Below, in pieces: positions 17,530 to 28,907 of a DNA stretch of 64,000 bases (position 1 is its first letter; each line of letters opens with the position of its first letter). A model generated the notes under the pieces. The model saw only the letters and a list, made by a program, of their open reading frames with translations, searched no databases and was not told the origin of the DNA. The stretch is from Psychrobacter sp. PG1 (GTDB lineage Bacteria; Pseudomonadota; Gammaproteobacteria; Pseudomonadales; Moraxellaceae): assembly GCF_014897815.1 (NCBI RefSeq), contig NZ_JABUZG010000083.1, forward strand, positions 79,589-143,588, read 5' to 3'. Position numbers and translations under genes: made by a program.

Positions 17530-18168
17530 ATGCCTAACGATACACGCCCGAAAACCGGTCAAGAAGCTCTTGCGCTTTTAAAAGAAGGCAATATGCGCTA
17601 CATAGATAGTTTGACCACTACTGATCCAACAATGCAAAGACGACCTGAATTGGTTAAAGATCAAGATCCATTGGCCATTATTTTGGGTTGCTCGGATGCA
17701 CGAGTACCAGTTGAGATTGTATTTGATCAAGGCTTGGGTGATTTGTTCGTTATTCGAGTCGCGGGTAATGTCGTCGCGCCTTCACAGATTGGCTCGATTG
17801 AGTTTGCGGCCGAAAAGTTCGGTACAAAATTGGTGGTCGTGCTTGGGCACTCACATTGCGGCGCGGTCACGGCTTGTGTTGAGACACTGATCAATCCTGA
17901 GAAAAACTATTCGCCCAACTTGCAGTCGATTGTCGATCGCATTCGCCCAAGCGTTTATAACTTGCATGAGCTTGCCACTGCCAATGGTCAAGATGTCGAT
18001 GCCGACGAGTTGGTCGATCGCTCTATCCGCGCTAACGTCCGTATGTCAGTTAGCCAGCTCAAACATGGCTCGCGGGCATTAGAGGATTTAACCAATAGCG
18101 GTCAATTGCTGGTCGTTGGTGCAGAGTATGATTTAGAGACAGGAAAAGTACGTTTCTTAGACAGCTAA
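17530..18168 (+). CDS. Beta-class carbonic anhydrase
   Basis: A zinc enzyme interconverting CO2 and bicarbonate, 212 residues. The beta-class zinc and catalytic residues are visible: Cys54, Asp56 and Arg58 in GCSDARVP, then His107 and Cys110 in GHSHCGAV. ATG 17530 is chosen because AAGGA lies about 7 bases upstream; the frame is open to a GTG at 17479 without such a site. It stands alone between a MITE copy and gloA. It likely supplies bicarbonate for carboxylation reactions. Confidence 0.95.
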   Translation: MPNDTRPKTGQEALALLKEGNMRYIDSLTTTDPTMQRRPELVKDQDPLAIILGCSDARVPVEIVFDQGLGDLFVIRVAGNVVAPSQIGSIEFAAEKFGTKLVVVLGHSHCGAVTACVETLINPEKNYSPNLQSIVDRIRPSVYNLHELATANGQDVDADELVDRSIRANVRMSVSQLKHGSRALEDLTNSGQLLVVGAEYDLETGKVRFLDS

Positions 18169-18254
18169 TTAATCGGTTAAATGGGTAGCACCCAGTGTGC
18201 GCTCTTACAAAACCCACTCAATGCTTTCGCGATTTTTTATTATGATAAAAGGGT

Positions 18255-18290
18255 CAAGCGCGTAAAAAATATTCACGCGCTTGCTTTTAA
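18255..18290 (+). terminator. Possible terminator after carbonic anhydrase gene
   Basis: A perfect 9-bp stem (CAAGCGCGT at 18255-18263 with ACGCGCTTG at 18275-18283) is followed by a weak gcttttaa tail, so termination is plausible but not strong. Confidence 0.5.
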
Positions 18291-18320
18291 ACTCTCTATT
18301 TTGTCAATATTAGGATGACT

Positions 18321-18902
18321 ATGTCTACAGCAAATACTGGCTCAGCCACTGATAATAATAACGAATCACTTATCGCCCAGCCAACGAGCAGCGTCAATAC
18401 CGATGGTGTGCAGCCTATCTCAGCACAGACGACAGGTTTTACTTTTAACCACACCATGCTACGTGTCAAAGATCCTGCCAAGTCGTTGGCGTTTTATACT
18501 GGTGTCCTTGGTATGACTTTACTGGCGGTCAAAAAATTCCCTGATATGGGTTTTGATTTATATTTTTTAGCCAAATTAACCGAAAGCGAGCGCAACAATT
18601 TGCCCGCAGGTGATGATTTGGAAATCTTTGCCTTCCGTCAACGTGGCATTTTAGAATTGACCCATAATTATGGTACCGAAACGAAAGCTGACTTTAGTTA
18701 TCATGATGGTAATGGTGAGCCACAAGGTTTTGGACATATCTGCTTTAGCGTACCTAGTCTCGATGAAGCGGTTGCTTGGTTTGATAAAAATAATGTCGAA
18801 TTCAAAAAACGTCCAGAAGATGGCAGTATGAAAAACATTGCCTTTATCAAAGATGTTGATGGTTACTGGATTGAAATTGTACAAGCAGATTTAATGGGCT
18901 AG
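18321..18902 (+). CDS. gloA: Lactoylglutathione lyase (glyoxalase I)
   Basis: Converts the methylglyoxal-glutathione hemithioacetal to S-lactoylglutathione. The 193-residue protein has one glyoxalase/VOC module with FNHTMLRVKDPAKSLAFYT (metal-ligand His), the Glu of LELTHNYG, the GFGHICFSV strand (second His) and the C-terminal DVDGYWIEIV (second Glu). A roughly 35-residue Ser/Asn/Thr-rich N-terminal extension precedes the domain. TAGGA lies 5 bases before ATG 18321; ATG 18315 is an alternative two codons longer. Confidence 0.93.
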   Translation: MSTANTGSATDNNNESLIAQPTSSVNTDGVQPISAQTTGFTFNHTMLRVKDPAKSLAFYTGVLGMTLLAVKKFPDMGFDLYFLAKLTESERNNLPAGDDLEIFAFRQRGILELTHNYGTETKADFSYHDGNGEPQGFGHICFSVPSLDEAVAWFDKNNVEFKKRPEDGSMKNIAFIKDVDGYWIEIVQADLMG

Positions 18903-18944
18903 CTTGACAGGCTGGTACGTCTATACGGCAATACGTCAGTTAGT

Positions 18945-18960
18945 CTAGGACACGCCCTAG
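18945..18960. repeat. Solo end of the MITE family
   Basis: The sequence ctaggacacgccctag carries the terminal repeat of the element (aggacacgcccta) but no matching interior follows on either side. It appears to be a solo end, by decay or excision, lying between gloA and mscS. Confidence 0.5.
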
Positions 18961-19025
18961 TCAAACAATCAATTAATCGAGTGAATGGAAGCATAAAGCC
19001 AACCAACTAAAGGAGTGACATCTAG

Positions 19026-20000
19026 ATGCCTACCTCTGAGGCAGAAACGACAGTAAATACCAATATAGCGGCTGAACCAGTGACAACGGATGTGCTGACA
19101 TATCAAAGCATCATTGATTCAGCAAATGAGATAGTGGTTGGCTTTGTTGAACGCATTCCCTATTTTGTCGCATCAATTATTGTTATTCTGATTTTTTGGT
19201 TTCTATCGATTGTCTTCAAAAAAGTGGTATACAAACTTTTAGGCAGTCGCAGTCGGCATCAGAACTTGGTTAAAGTGTTTCAGCGAGTAGGCGGCGCACT
19301 CATCATTTTTATCGGTTTTATGATTGCTATGGTGATTGCCGTGCCCGGATTTACGCCTGCTAAGCTGATTGGCGCACTCGGTATTGGTTCCGTCGCTATT
19401 GGTTTTGCCTTTAAAGATATTTTTCAAAACTTGCTCTCTGGTATTTTGCTGCTGATCTCAGAGCCGTTTCGCATCGGTGATCAGATTGTCTCAGGCGACT
19501 ATGAAGGGACGGTTGAGGATATTAAAATACGCGCCACGACTATCAAGACGTATGACGGTCGGCAAGTGGTTATTCCCAATTCAGACCTCTACACCTCAGC
19601 ATTGACGGTCAATACCGCCTATAAGCAGCGCCGTTTGCAAGTGGCTGTCGGTATTGGCTATGAAGATGATATCGAAGCAGCAAAAGCTGAGATTCTACAA
19701 GCGTTAGATAAAGTCGAAAGCGTATCGAAGAAAGCGCAGCCAAGTGTGATTGCTACGGGCTTTGGTGATTCAACGATAGATTTGATGGTACGTTGGTTTA
19801 TCGAAGATGGCACCCAAGCCAACAAAGTGACCTCGATTCATCAAGTGATCGTTGAGATTAAGAGCGCACTCGATGCAGCAGGCGTCAACATTCCATTCCC
19901 GATACGCACGATAGATTTGAGTGATCCATCAGTGACATCGATTGTGAGTAAATTGCATGAGCAAAAGGCGATCGATGTTAATAAAGCTGTGGCAGAATGA
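19026..20000 (+). CDS. mscS: Small-conductance mechanosensitive channel MscS
   Basis: Inner-membrane channel that opens on membrane tension in osmotic downshock. The 324-residue protein has three hydrophobic helices, with the pore-lining TM3 followed by the family signature GIGSVAIGFAFKDIFQNLLSG. After this come the beta domain (FRIGDQIVSGDYEGTVEDI; VVIPNSDLYTSALTVNT) and the alpha/beta C-terminal vestibule. An acidic Thr-rich N-terminal extension of about 35 residues is present. AAAGGAG lies about 10 bases before ATG. Confidence 0.95.
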   Translation: MPTSEAETTVNTNIAAEPVTTDVLTYQSIIDSANEIVVGFVERIPYFVASIIVILIFWFLSIVFKKVVYKLLGSRSRHQNLVKVFQRVGGALIIFIGFMIAMVIAVPGFTPAKLIGALGIGSVAIGFAFKDIFQNLLSGILLLISEPFRIGDQIVSGDYEGTVEDIKIRATTIKTYDGRQVVIPNSDLYTSALTVNTAYKQRRLQVAVGIGYEDDIEAAKAEILQALDKVESVSKKAQPSVIATGFGDSTIDLMVRWFIEDGTQANKVTSIHQVIVEIKSALDAAGVNIPFPIRTIDLSDPSVTSIVSKLHEQKAIDVNKAVAE

Positions 20001-20053
20001 TTTTTTTAGCACGTTATTTTAAAGAACGGCCTTTTACACAATATTTTCGAAAT

Positions 20054-20091
20054 AAAAATCCGCCATATCAAATGACATGGCGGATTTTTTA
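20054..20091. terminator. Bidirectional terminator between mscS and cytochrome c' gene
   Basis: Arms aaaaatccgccat and atggcggattttt (20055-20067 and about 20078-20090) form a strong hairpin with A and T tracts on both sides, lying between two convergent genes. Confidence 0.9.
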
Positions 20092-20101
20092 CAATATCAA
20101 T

Positions 20102-20572
20102 TTAGTCAGTTTTGACTTTAAAATCGGTATGACATGATTTACAGCTGGCGCCGACTTCACCAAAGGCTGGTTTGACATCATCGATGCTAGTGGCTGTTTG
20201 TGCAGCAGCGTTCAGCTCAGCAGTGACTTTTTGAAAGTTTTCTGCTTCTGCGCGAAAACCATCGGCATTTGACCAAACGGCATCAGTCGCATTGCCAACG
20301 GCTTCTTTATTTTCAAAATGACTCCAAGGCGTAGCAGCGTCTTCTGCTAAAAATGCGGCTTGCTCTTTGAATACGGCGGCATCAAAGGTGTCAGGTGCTT
20401 TCATCATATCACCCATGACACCCATCGCATCACCATAGCTTTTCATGCTATCTTGGCGGGCTTTTACATCAGGGTCAGTGGCAGTGCTACACGCTGTTAG
20501 ACCTAGGGCGGCTGCCATCAATGTGATGCCAAAGATAGATTTTAGTGATTGGTTGGTATGAACCTGTGCCAT
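20102..20572 (-). CDS. Lipoprotein cytochrome c'
   Basis: A 156-residue predicted lipoprotein of the cytochrome c' (c-prime, four-helix bundle) family. The signal peptide ends in LGLTAC at about residue 28. The haem site CKSCH is near the C-terminus (GASCKSCHTDFKVK), as the family demands. The helical body contains runs such as AAFLAEDAATPWSHF. Cytochromes c' bind NO and CO at a five-coordinate haem and some protect against nitrosative stress; that role is inferred here. It is the second lipid-anchored c-type cytochrome in the window. Confidence 0.88.
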   Translation of the reverse strand: MAQVHTNQSLKSIFGITLMAAALGLTACSTATDPDVKARQDSMKSYGDAMGVMGDMMKAPDTFDAAVFKEQAAFLAEDAATPWSHFENKEAVGNATDAVWSNADGFRAEAENFQKVTAELNAAAQTATSIDDVKPAFGEVGASCKSCHTDFKVKTD

Positions 20573-20863
20573 GTGAATTACTCCTGTAAAATTGGTTAGT
20601 AGTAGGCGCGCTTATAAACGCTGGCTTTACATACTGTTTTTAAATAACAGCCTTTAAAGGCTTCTTCTAAATCGAAAGGTTTCTTTTAAATACTGCTTTT
20701 AAATAAAGCGTATTGTTATAAAAATTACCTCATCATCTTTTGGAAACGCATTCGCTTCTAAAGGATTTTTCCAACAATAGTTTTCATTGTAACGGTTATC
20801 CGTGCAGTGGACGTAAATTTAGTTGTTATATCATCGTAATTTTTGAGTCAGTGATTAGCGTTC

Positions 20864-20898
20864 ATATAAATTTGCGCCCATATAAATTTGCGCTCATA
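20864..20898. repeat. Short direct repeats catataaatttgcgc
   Basis: Two copies of catataaatttgcgc are followed by a partial third (catataag), in direct orientation and nearly adjacent, immediately beside the hairpin that follows hemF. Confidence 0.6.
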
Positions 20899-20899
20899 T

Positions 20900-20930
20900 A
20901 AGAAGGTCAGCGTGGATAGCTGACCTTCTT
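20900..20930 (-). terminator. Inverted repeat downstream of hemF
   Basis: Perfect 12-bp arms aagaaggtcagc and gctgaccttctt enclose a 7-base loop. On the minus strand the hairpin lies 57 bases after the hemF stop. The T tract is weak, so termination is likely but not certain. Confidence 0.6.
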
Positions 20931-20986
20931 GATACTCTCTAAAGACAAGCTAATAAATACCTTAGCCTTTATTATATTCACACAAA

Positions 20987-21997
<1,011 letters not shown>

Positions 21998-22012
21998 TTA
22001 GTGTATTGATGT

Positions 22013-22684
22013 CTACTTATTAAGATGTAACGCGGTATTGAAATCTTTATCTAATAAATGACCCATGCGGTCGCGCTTGGTCGCTAAATATTCAGCATTC
22101 ATATCATTCACCCCAACCAATAAAGGCACGCGTTCCACGACATTAATACCGTGCTCGGTTAGATAAGCCACTTTGTCTGGATTGTTGGTGATGAGTCTGA
22201 CGGCGTCAACACCGATATGAGCGAGCATCGGGCCGCACATATCATAAATGCGCGCATCAGCGGGTAAGCCCAACATGAGGTTGGCATCTAAAGTATCATG
22301 ACCTTGGTCTTGCAGGGCGTAAGCGCGAATCTTATTGGTCAGACCAATACCGCGACCTTCTTGGCGCAAGTATAATATCGCCCCGCAGCCAGTCTCTTGT
22401 ATTGCCTGCATCGCCGTGTTGAGCTGCGGTCCACAGTCACATTTTAATGAGCTAAAAGCATCGCCCGTCAAGCATTCTGAATGAATACGAATCAATGGAA
22501 TGGTTTTTTCTGCTCGCGTGGCGTCCGTTTGACTCGGGGAGTTGTCCGCCGTATGTTGATCGACGACAGGTAGACCGACAGTCAGCATCACATGCTCTTG
22601 ACCTTCGTCGTTTTCAAAGATATGAATATCAAACTCGCCATGACGAGTAGGTAGTTTGGCACTGGTAATAAATTGATATGACAT
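22013..22684 (-). CDS. ribA: GTP cyclohydrolase II
   Basis: First enzyme of riboflavin synthesis, opening GTP to the diaminopyrimidine 5'-phosphate. The 223-residue protein has the zinc-binding triad in [20 protein letters not shown], the [20 protein letters not shown] motif and the C-terminal RLITNNPDK. Length is normal for stand-alone RibA. AGGA lies about 8 bases before ATG. A short acidic insert (residues about 38-60) after [10 protein letters not shown] is unusual. No FMN riboswitch pattern was recognised upstream. Confidence 0.97.
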   Translation of the reverse strand: MSYQFITSAKLPTRHGEFDIHIFENDEGQEHVMLTVGLPVVDQHTADNSPSQTDATRAEKTIPLIRIHSECLTGDAFSSLKCDCGPQLNTAMQAIQETGCGAILYLRQEGRGIGLTNKIRAYALQDQGHDTLDANLMLGLPADARIYDMCGPMLAHIGVDAVRLITNNPDKVAYLTEHGINVVERVPLLVGVNDMNAEYLATKRDRMGHLLDKDFNTALHLNK

Positions 22685-23238
22685 TAATGTCCTGCATAAG
22701 CCGATAAGCGTGGCGGTAGAGGGTCTTTTTTAACCATATTAAAACAGCGATGACATCCTAGCTGCATGATGAAAGTAGGATTATGCCAGTATAATTCATT
22801 CGTAAAGAGTGCATGCTGATTGTCTTTATTATAAAAACACACAAAGTTCACAAACGACGCACGATGATTAAAGCGACAATTAAAAATAAATGCTATTATG
22901 CCATACTATTTTGACGGATACAGTGACAAGTCTTTGCCCTTACATTACTATGTCGTCACTAACATCCAATATTGATGCAGAATAATAAGGCATAATATTA
23001 TCCCTTGTTATGAAAGCGCGAAAGCAAAGCTCCATCGCTGTCCATTACGGCAGCGTACGTGCTATTCGGCGCAGCTTCTATATGTTTATATAAAGACATA
23101 GAGGCTGCCTGAATAAATTTATGAACAGTTATATGGTCGATTACACCAATAATGGTGTAGATATTATTGACGTCACTTAGGTAGCATTATGCACTAAGAG
23201 GCTGTCTTGTCAGCAGATTGGTAGGTATCGTACGGTTT
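22685..23238. other. Divergent spacer ribA / dxs
   Basis: About 550 bases with no supported gene. It contains an imperfect hairpin at 23068-23108 (gcagcttctatatg against catagaggctgc) and a small perfect one at 23142-23158 (tacacca / tggtgta), both in the probable dxs leader. No known riboswitch class could be assigned to them. Confidence 0.45.
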
Positions 23239-25296
23239 ATGCAGCAGTCACCTCATTCCCCACAGTCTCAGTCCGTATCTATGCCAGCTGTCGATTCTGC
23301 TGCCCAGCTGTCGAATTTACAGCAGACTTATACTGTGATTCCACGCGTCCGTCCTGATACGCCTTTGCTGGATAGCATTGCAGCGCCAGCTGATCTTAAT
23401 ACTCTGACAACCGCTCAACTTATCACGTTGGCTGATGAGCTGCGGCTATTTCTATTGTATTCAGCAGGTCAAAGCGGTGGGCATTTTGGTGCCAATTTGG
23501 GCGTGGTTGAGTTGACCATTGCGCTGCATTACTTACTAGATACGCCGCAAGATCAAATCGTTTGGGACGTGGGTCATCAAGCCTATGCTCATAAAGTCTT
23601 GACAGGTCGCCGTGATCAGTTGGCGACGATTCGCTCGAAAGATGGTTTGACTGCTTTTCCTGAGCGTGCAGAATCCGTTTACGATACCTTTGGCGTTGGT
23701 CATTCATCGACGTCAATCTCAGCTGGTCTAGGCATGAGCTTAGCACTGCGCTATCAAGGTCGCGCGCAAACCGTTGCTTGTATCATTGGTGATGGTGCAA
23801 TGACCGGTGGTATGGCGTTTGAAGCGATGAATGATGCGGTGCAACAAGATGCGGATTTATTGGTCATTTTAAATGACAATGACATGTCAATCTCTTGTTC
23901 TATCGGTGGTTTTTCACGGCATTTAGCGATGCTATGGGAGTCAGGATATCAGGTTGATATCTCTGATGCAGGCGAGCCAGTACTATGCCAACGCCCTGAT
24001 ATGCAAGGCTTTGATCGCCGTAAGCGTCACAAAGAGATGCGTGATGTGCCGCAGTTAGAAGACAATTTATTTAAAGCGATTGGTTTTACCTACTTTGGTC
24101 CGTTTGATGGTCATAATATCCCTGAGCTACTGCGGGTATTATCACTTGCCAAGCAGATAACAGGGCCTGTTTTAGTCCATATTTATACCACCAAAGGCAA
24201 AGGTTTTGCCCCAGCTGAGTTAGATCCCGTTGGCTATCATGCTATCAGCAAGCTTCCTGTCGAAGTCAAGAATGATACTCAGGCTGTCGCCACAGAAAAA
24301 TCATTGCCCAGCACCAAACCTGCGTTAAAATACTCGCAAGTATTTGGGCAATTCTTATGTGATAAGGCTGCTGATGACGATAAGCTGCTTGCCGTCACAC
24401 CTGCTATGGAAGAAGGCTCGGGGATGATTGATTTTGCCCGTCAATTTCCGGAGCGGTTTTTTGATGTAGCCATCGCTGAGCAACACGCAGTCACATTGGC
24501 TGCTGGTATGGCAACCCAAGGCGTCAAACCGATTGTGGCGATTTATTCGACGTTTTTGCAACGTGGCTATGATCAGCTGATTCATGATGTGGCTTTGCAA
24601 AACCTTGATGTGATGTTTGCTATTGATCGTGCTGGCCTAGTCGGTGAAGACGGTGCAACGCATGCAGGCGTATTCGATTTTGCCTTTTTACGCTGCGTGC
24701 CCAATATACTGATTGCAGCGCCAAAAGACGAAAACGAATGCTACCATCTGCTTAATACGTGTTATGAATACCAAGGCTGTACGGCAGTACGCTATCCGCG
24801 CGGTGTCGGTACTGGCGCAGTTATTGAATTGCGAGCACAGACTTATAACGTTGGCGAGGCAGTGGTAGAGTCGGTATTAGGTAGTGAGGGTGCGCCTAAA
24901 AAGCTGGCGCTACTCGCATTTGGCACCATGGTTGCGACAGCTCAGCAAGCGGCAGAAAGCCTAATTGACAATGATATAGAATCAGACTGTCAGATACATG
25001 TTATTAATATGCGCTGGGTAAAACCTTTAGACACGGCATTATTAGAAACGTTATTAGAGCAAGGTATTACACACATTGCGACTTTGGAAGAGCACATGAT
25101 TATGGGCGGCGCGGGCAGTGCGGTAAATGAATATTTGCTTAACGAATCGCCAGCCTTTAAAAACAATCGCCCTGCCGTTATTAATATCGGCATTCCAGAT
25201 CGCTTTGTCGCCCATGGCTCACAAGCAGAGCAAATGGCTGATTGTGGTTTAGATGTTACTGGTGTGGTAAGGCAGCTTGAAAAGTTGCTGTTGTAA
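23239..25296 (+). CDS. dxs: 1-deoxy-D-xylulose-5-phosphate synthase
   Basis: Thiamine-diphosphate enzyme that condenses pyruvate and glyceraldehyde 3-phosphate, the first step of the MEP isoprenoid pathway. The 685-residue protein shows [33 protein letters not shown], the ThDP motif [16 protein letters not shown], the catalytic region [16 protein letters not shown] and the transketolase C-domain. A roughly 50-residue Ser/Gln/Pro-rich N-terminal extension is present. ATG 23239 is chosen; the frame is open to TTG 23218. The enzyme needs thiamine diphosphate, whose thiazole genes thiS and thiG are in the same window. Confidence 0.96.
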   Translation: MQQSPHSPQSQSVSMPAVDSAAQLSNLQQTYTVIPRVRPDTPLLDSIAAPADLNTLTTAQLITLADELRLFLLYSAGQSGGHFGANLGVVELTIALHYLLDTPQDQIVWDVGHQAYAHKVLTGRRDQLATIRSKDGLTAFPERAESVYDTFGVGHSSTSISAGLGMSLALRYQGRAQTVACIIGDGAMTGGMAFEAMNDAVQQDADLLVILNDNDMSISCSIGGFSRHLAMLWESGYQVDISDAGEPVLCQRPDMQGFDRRKRHKEMRDVPQLEDNLFKAIGFTYFGPFDGHNIPELLRVLSLAKQITGPVLVHIYTTKGKGFAPAELDPVGYHAISKLPVEVKNDTQAVATEKSLPSTKPALKYSQVFGQFLCDKAADDDKLLAVTPAMEEGSGMIDFARQFPERFFDVAIAEQHAVTLAAGMATQGVKPIVAIYSTFLQRGYDQLIHDVALQNLDVMFAIDRAGLVGEDGATHAGVFDFAFLRCVPNILIAAPKDENECYHLLNTCYEYQGCTAVRYPRGVGTGAVIELRAQTYNVGEAVVESVLGSEGAPKKLALLAFGTMVATAQQAAESLIDNDIESDCQIHVINMRWVKPLDTALLETLLEQGITHIATLEEHMIMGGAGSAVNEYLLNESPAFKNNRPAVINIGIPDRFVAHGSQAEQMADCGLDVTGVVRQLEKLLL

Positions 25297-25648
25297 GTTT
25301 AAGTTATATCTTTGAACGTTTTTAAGATTTTTAGCTGTCATTTGGACAGAGTATTGGTTAAATAGATAAAAGCTCGATCGATAGAGCGAACGCCTACTTA
25401 GTCGTAGGTGCCGACTTTTTTACAACTTACGCAGTTTGTGATGACCACCAGAATTTGGGTTGGTTTGGCGAACGTCATGGTTTTTTTCGTTTTTTATCGA
25501 ACAATTTTAGTATAATGCGATCATCGCTTTTAAATGGCGCATTTTTTTAATCGTATAAATACAGTGTGATGCAGCGGCTGATTGGCATGTTGTGGGCACA
25601 GAGTTCGTCTTATTTTTGACATTCATTCATCAAGCAAATAGGTTATTT
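25297..25648. other. Spacer between dxs and suhB
   Basis: About 350 bases without a gene. A modest hairpin with a T tract at 25392-25421 (gcctac / gtaggt) may terminate dxs. A TATAAT at 25511-25516 is a good -10 candidate for suhB, though no clear -35 is seen at the usual spacing. Confidence 0.45.
25392..25421 (+). terminator. Possible dxs terminator
   Basis: Arms gcctac and gtaggt with a 6-base loop, followed after a few bases by T6. The stem is short, so confidence is limited. Confidence 0.4.
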
Positions 25649-26476
25649 ATGGAACCCATGGTCGTCATCGCAGCACGTACTGCTGAAAAAGTTGGTAAAG
25701 AGATTTTATATGCGCATCAAAACCGCCATAAAATCGAGTTGGATATTGAGTCAAAAGGGCTTGATGGATTGGTTACGCGTATTGATCGCTTTAGCGAAGA
25801 GCTGACGATTGAAACCCTAAAAGCCAGCTATCCAAATCACTCGTACTTGGGTGAAGAGTTTGGTATGCAAGAAGGTCGCGGTGAAGATGCGGACTGGTGC
25901 TGGATTATTGATCCGCTAGATGGCACCAAAAACTTCGTCCATGGTGTGCCTCAGTTTTGTGTGTCTATCGCCGTACAGCATAAAGGCGTGACCCAACATG
26001 GCGTGATCTATGACCCTGTCCGTGATGAGATGTTCTCTGCTAGCCGTGGTAAAGGCGCGCGCTTGAACAATCGCCGCATGCAAGTGAGCGAGCGCAAAAC
26101 GATTGATGGCGGTCTATTTACCACTGGTCATCCGCTTGAGCGTAAACGCAATGGCGAAGTCATTTCTTATGCCAAGCAGCATTTTGAAAGCTTGCAAAAA
26201 ATCTCTGAAGCAGGCGGTCAAGTTCGTCGTTTAGGCTCAGCTGCGCTTGACTTGTGTTATGTCGCTGCCGGTCGTTTTGATGGTTATTTTGAGATGTCAA
26301 TTAAGCCTTGGGATATCGCAGCAGGCGAGCTTATCGTGACCGAAGCACGTGGCGTGGTGGTTGACCATACAGGCGCACACAACTCAATGACTTCAGGCTC
26401 TATTTTCGCCTGTAACATTAAGTTATTGAAGCCATTGATGCAAGTGGTTGTCCCAACGTGGGGTGATGCATTTTAA
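25649..26476 (+). CDS. suhB: Inositol monophosphatase family protein SuhB
   Basis: A magnesium-dependent phosphatase of the inositol monophosphatase family, 275 residues. Metal-binding motifs are visible: GEEFG, DPLDGTKNFVHGVPQF and WDIAAGELIVTEARG. In E. coli SuhB also joins the rRNA antitermination complex. ATG 25649 (MEPMVVIAARTAEK) is chosen because TAGG lies about 7 bases upstream and the N-terminus then matches the family; the frame is open to 25592. A TATAAT at 25511 may be its -10. Confidence 0.95.
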   Translation: MEPMVVIAARTAEKVGKEILYAHQNRHKIELDIESKGLDGLVTRIDRFSEELTIETLKASYPNHSYLGEEFGMQEGRGEDADWCWIIDPLDGTKNFVHGVPQFCVSIAVQHKGVTQHGVIYDPVRDEMFSASRGKGARLNNRRMQVSERKTIDGGLFTTGHPLERKRNGEVISYAKQHFESLQKISEAGGQVRRLGSAALDLCYVAAGRFDGYFEMSIKPWDIAAGELIVTEARGVVVDHTGAHNSMTSGSIFACNIKLLKPLMQVVVPTWGDAF

Positions 26477-26514
26477 GTACCACTTAAGCATAATTATTAA
26501 GACAACTTAACACT

Positions 26515-26548
26515 AAAAAGCTGGTTCCATTATGGAGCCAGCTTTTTT
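26515..26548. terminator. Bidirectional terminator suhB / WS-DGAT
   Basis: Arms aaaagctggttcc and ggagccagctttt enclose a 5-base loop, with A and T tracts on either side. It lies between convergent genes, and its right part overlaps the last codons of the wax ester synthase gene. Confidence 0.85.
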
Positions 26549-27969
26549 GTTTTACCATTATTCTTATAGCTACTTTTATCTTCAACCGTAATGCCTTGGA
26601 ACTTAAGCGCTTTACTGGTGGTTTCCAACAGTTGCAACTCTTCTTCAATAAGCGTCAGCATTTCTTGCACATGCGGCAGTGCTTTACTACAAGCCGTAAT
26701 CCCAAATTCAATCTTATCTAGATAACTAGCAAGGGTGATATTCATTGCTTGACCATTGAAGACAATAGATGCAGGGTACAACGATTGTAAACGTGCACCA
26801 TTCCAATATAGTGGTTTTTCAGAACCAGGCACATTAGAGATAATCAGATTAAACGCCTGCTTTTTGGGAAATAGACTGGTCGCTAAGTTGATACCTTCCC
26901 AAGCATAGGCAATCACGCTGTAGTTAATCACTTGGGCTTGATTCATACGTCGAAAGCGGCGTTTGCCGTTATTCATACTGCGATGAATCAGTTTGATTCG
27001 GCTCAAAGGATCATCTAAATGCGTGCCCAAATTGGCCAGTACAAAGGATAATTGATTGCCTGCCACACTGTCATCCGTACGCAGCGACATGGGTACAAAA
27101 GCAATGAGCGGCTTGCTAGGCAGCGCATCCATGGATATAAGATAACGACGAATGGCACCCGCACATACCGCCAGCACCACATCGTTTTTACTGATATTTA
27201 GTCGCTCAGCAATATCGTTAAAACGCTGAATATCATAAGACTGCGCGGCTATACGCCGTGATGCTGAGATGCGTTTATTAAGCACACTCATCGGTGCATC
27301 AAAAGTACCGACATAGCTGTCATCACCGTAATTTTTCAAATTATCCAGTAATTCGGTAAAAACAGGCTTAATGGTAGATATTTGCTCTTTAATGATGCGT
27401 AATGCGGAGCGCTCTTTGGGTAAAATCGCATCGACTTGATTGCGATGGCGTGCCATTAATGACCAAATCGGTAGCGTTACTGGCTCAGTGGGCGATTGTG
27501 ATAATGATTTTTTGACAAGGCGCATGGCAGCAATGCCATCAACCAACGAATGGTGAATTTTGAAATATAGAGCAAAACGCTCAGGGTCGCCTTCGTTTTC
27601 TGGTTGAATACCTTCAATCACATGACATTCCCACAATGGCATGGCACGATCCAACAGCCGACCATGTTCTCTTGAAACATACATCAATAACTCGCGAACC
27701 CGTGCAGGCTTTGGTAAGGCAACATGATGCAAGTGATGCTCAACATCAAAATGCTTGTCCTTTTTCCAAAAAGCCAAATGCTCAAGCACTTGGTTAAAAG
27801 GAAAGGTAGGCGACACATCAGAATCTTGCATTCGTTTGACCAATTGGCAAACAAAACCGCTACCCGCATTCTCTGGCAATTCGAATAGGAATAGACCTCC
27901 AACATGCATGGGCTGTTTACGCGACTCAAGAAGTAAAAACAACTGGTCGACTGCTGTGAGAAGCCGCAT
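26530..27969 (-). CDS. Wax ester synthase / diacylglycerol acyltransferase (WS/DGAT)
   Basis: Bifunctional acyltransferase that uses acyl-CoA to esterify fatty alcohols (wax esters) or diacylglycerol (triacylglycerol), forming intracellular storage lipid. The 479-residue protein has the catalytic HHSLVDG motif (His139-His140, Asp144), the preceding PLWE motif (111-114), NDVVLAVCAGAIRRYL and the late SNVPGSEKPLYWNGARL block typical of the family. Storage wax esters are well known in Acinetobacter and relatives. It stands alone. Confidence 0.95.
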   Translation of the reverse strand: MRLLTAVDQLFLLLESRKQPMHVGGLFLFELPENAGSGFVCQLVKRMQDSDVSPTFPFNQVLEHLAFWKKDKHFDVEHHLHHVALPKPARVRELLMYVSREHGRLLDRAMPLWECHVIEGIQPENEGDPERFALYFKIHHSLVDGIAAMRLVKKSLSQSPTEPVTLPIWSLMARHRNQVDAILPKERSALRIIKEQISTIKPVFTELLDNLKNYGDDSYVGTFDAPMSVLNKRISASRRIAAQSYDIQRFNDIAERLNISKNDVVLAVCAGAIRRYLISMDALPSKPLIAFVPMSLRTDDSVAGNQLSFVLANLGTHLDDPLSRIKLIHRSMNNGKRRFRRMNQAQVINYSVIAYAWEGINLATSLFPKKQAFNLIISNVPGSEKPLYWNGARLQSLYPASIVFNGQAMNITLASYLDKIEFGITACSKALPHVQEMLTLIEEELQLLETTSKALKFQGITVEDKSSYKNNGKTKKLAP

Positions 27970-28082
27970 AATAAATCCTTTTATGACGATAAGTTGAGTA
28001 AGAGTTACTTCTTTTATTATTATTTTATAGCTGACTTTTTATTAAATACTATGAATTTAATAATGGTCATTAAATTTAAAAG

Positions 28083-28907
28083 CTATTGAAAAAAGTATCC
28101 TGTTTGCGGTGAGCTCGCAGTCGCCATTTTACGCATTGGCATACGACCCGCCAAAAACGCTGCGCGCCCTGCCCAGATGGCATGCTTCATGGCATGGGCC
28201 ATCATGACTGGGTTTTGCGCATTGGCAATCGCCGAATTCATCAGGACGCCATCACAGCCAAGCTCCATAGCCAGTGCTGCATCAGAGGCCGTGCCAACGC
28301 CTGCATCGACCAATACCGGTACTTTGGCATTCTCGATAATAAGGCTGAGGGTGTGACGATTCAGCAAACCAAGACCTGAACCAATCAAGCTACCAAGTGG
28401 CATAATTGCCACACAGCCCATACTTTCTAATTCTTGAGCGACGATAGGGTCATCTGAGGTATAAACCATCACTTCAAAGCCGTCATCAATCAATACTTTG
28501 GCAGCTTTTAGCGTTTCCATCACATTCGGATAGAGGGTTTTTTCATCGCCCAATACTTCAAGCTTAACCAGATTATGCCCGCCTAACAACTCGCGAGCAA
28601 GCTTACAGGTACGAATGGCAGTCTCGGCATCGAAACAACCAGCAGTGTTGGGTAAAATGGTGTATTTATCGGGGGAAATCACATCAAGTAGATTGGGCTC
28701 ATTGCTGTTTTGACCAATATTGGTACGACGAATAGCAACGGTGACAATCTCTGCTGCCGACGCGCCAATGGCGGCGCCCGTTTCAGTCATATCCTTATAC
28801 TTGCCTGTACCGACCAACAGGCGAGAAGAAAAAGTACGACTCCCGACCGTAAAAGTGTCTTGTAAAAGGGGCGTCGGATGAGTAGCAGTGCTTGTGTTCT
28901 CTGACAT
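28083..28907 (-). CDS. thiG: Thiazole synthase ThiG
   Basis: Makes the thiazole phosphate of thiamine from deoxyxylulose phosphate, the ThiS thiocarboxylate and an imine donor. The 274-residue TIM-barrel protein shows [20 protein letters not shown], the region with the Schiff-base Lys ([10 protein letters not shown]), [14 protein letters not shown] and the phosphate loop [20 protein letters not shown] 28907 is chosen because AGGA lies about 9 bases upstream; the frame is open to 28937. ThiS is encoded at 2943-3143, far away. The product of dxs in this window is its substrate. Confidence 0.95.
   Translation of the reverse strand: MSENTSTATHPTPLLQDTFTVGSRTFSSRLLVGTGKYKDMTETGAAIGASAAEIVTVAIRRTNIGQNSNEPNLLDVISPDKYTILPNTAGCFDAETAIRTCKLARELLGGHNLVKLEVLGDEKTLYPNVMETLKAAKVLIDDGFEVMVYTSDDPIVAQELESMGCVAIMPLGSLIGSGLGLLNRHTLSLIIENAKVPVLVDAGVGTASDAALAMELGCDGVLMNSAIANAQNPVMMAHAMKHAIWAGRAAFLAGRMPMRKMATASSPQTGYFFQ

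Larger units (their letters stand above)
20573..20986. other. Spacer between cytochrome c' gene and hemF
   Basis: About 410 bases without a supported gene. Both flanking genes run on the minus strand. It contains imperfect repeats with cttttaaata around 20635-20705, a repeated catataaatttgcgc block at 20864-20898, and the inverted repeat at 20900-20930. Confidence 0.5.

Noticed and set aside
22685..23238. Possible FMN or TPP riboswitch upstream of ribA or dxs
   Set aside because: Two hairpins exist in the dxs leader, but the conserved cores of these riboswitch classes are not recognisable on either strand.
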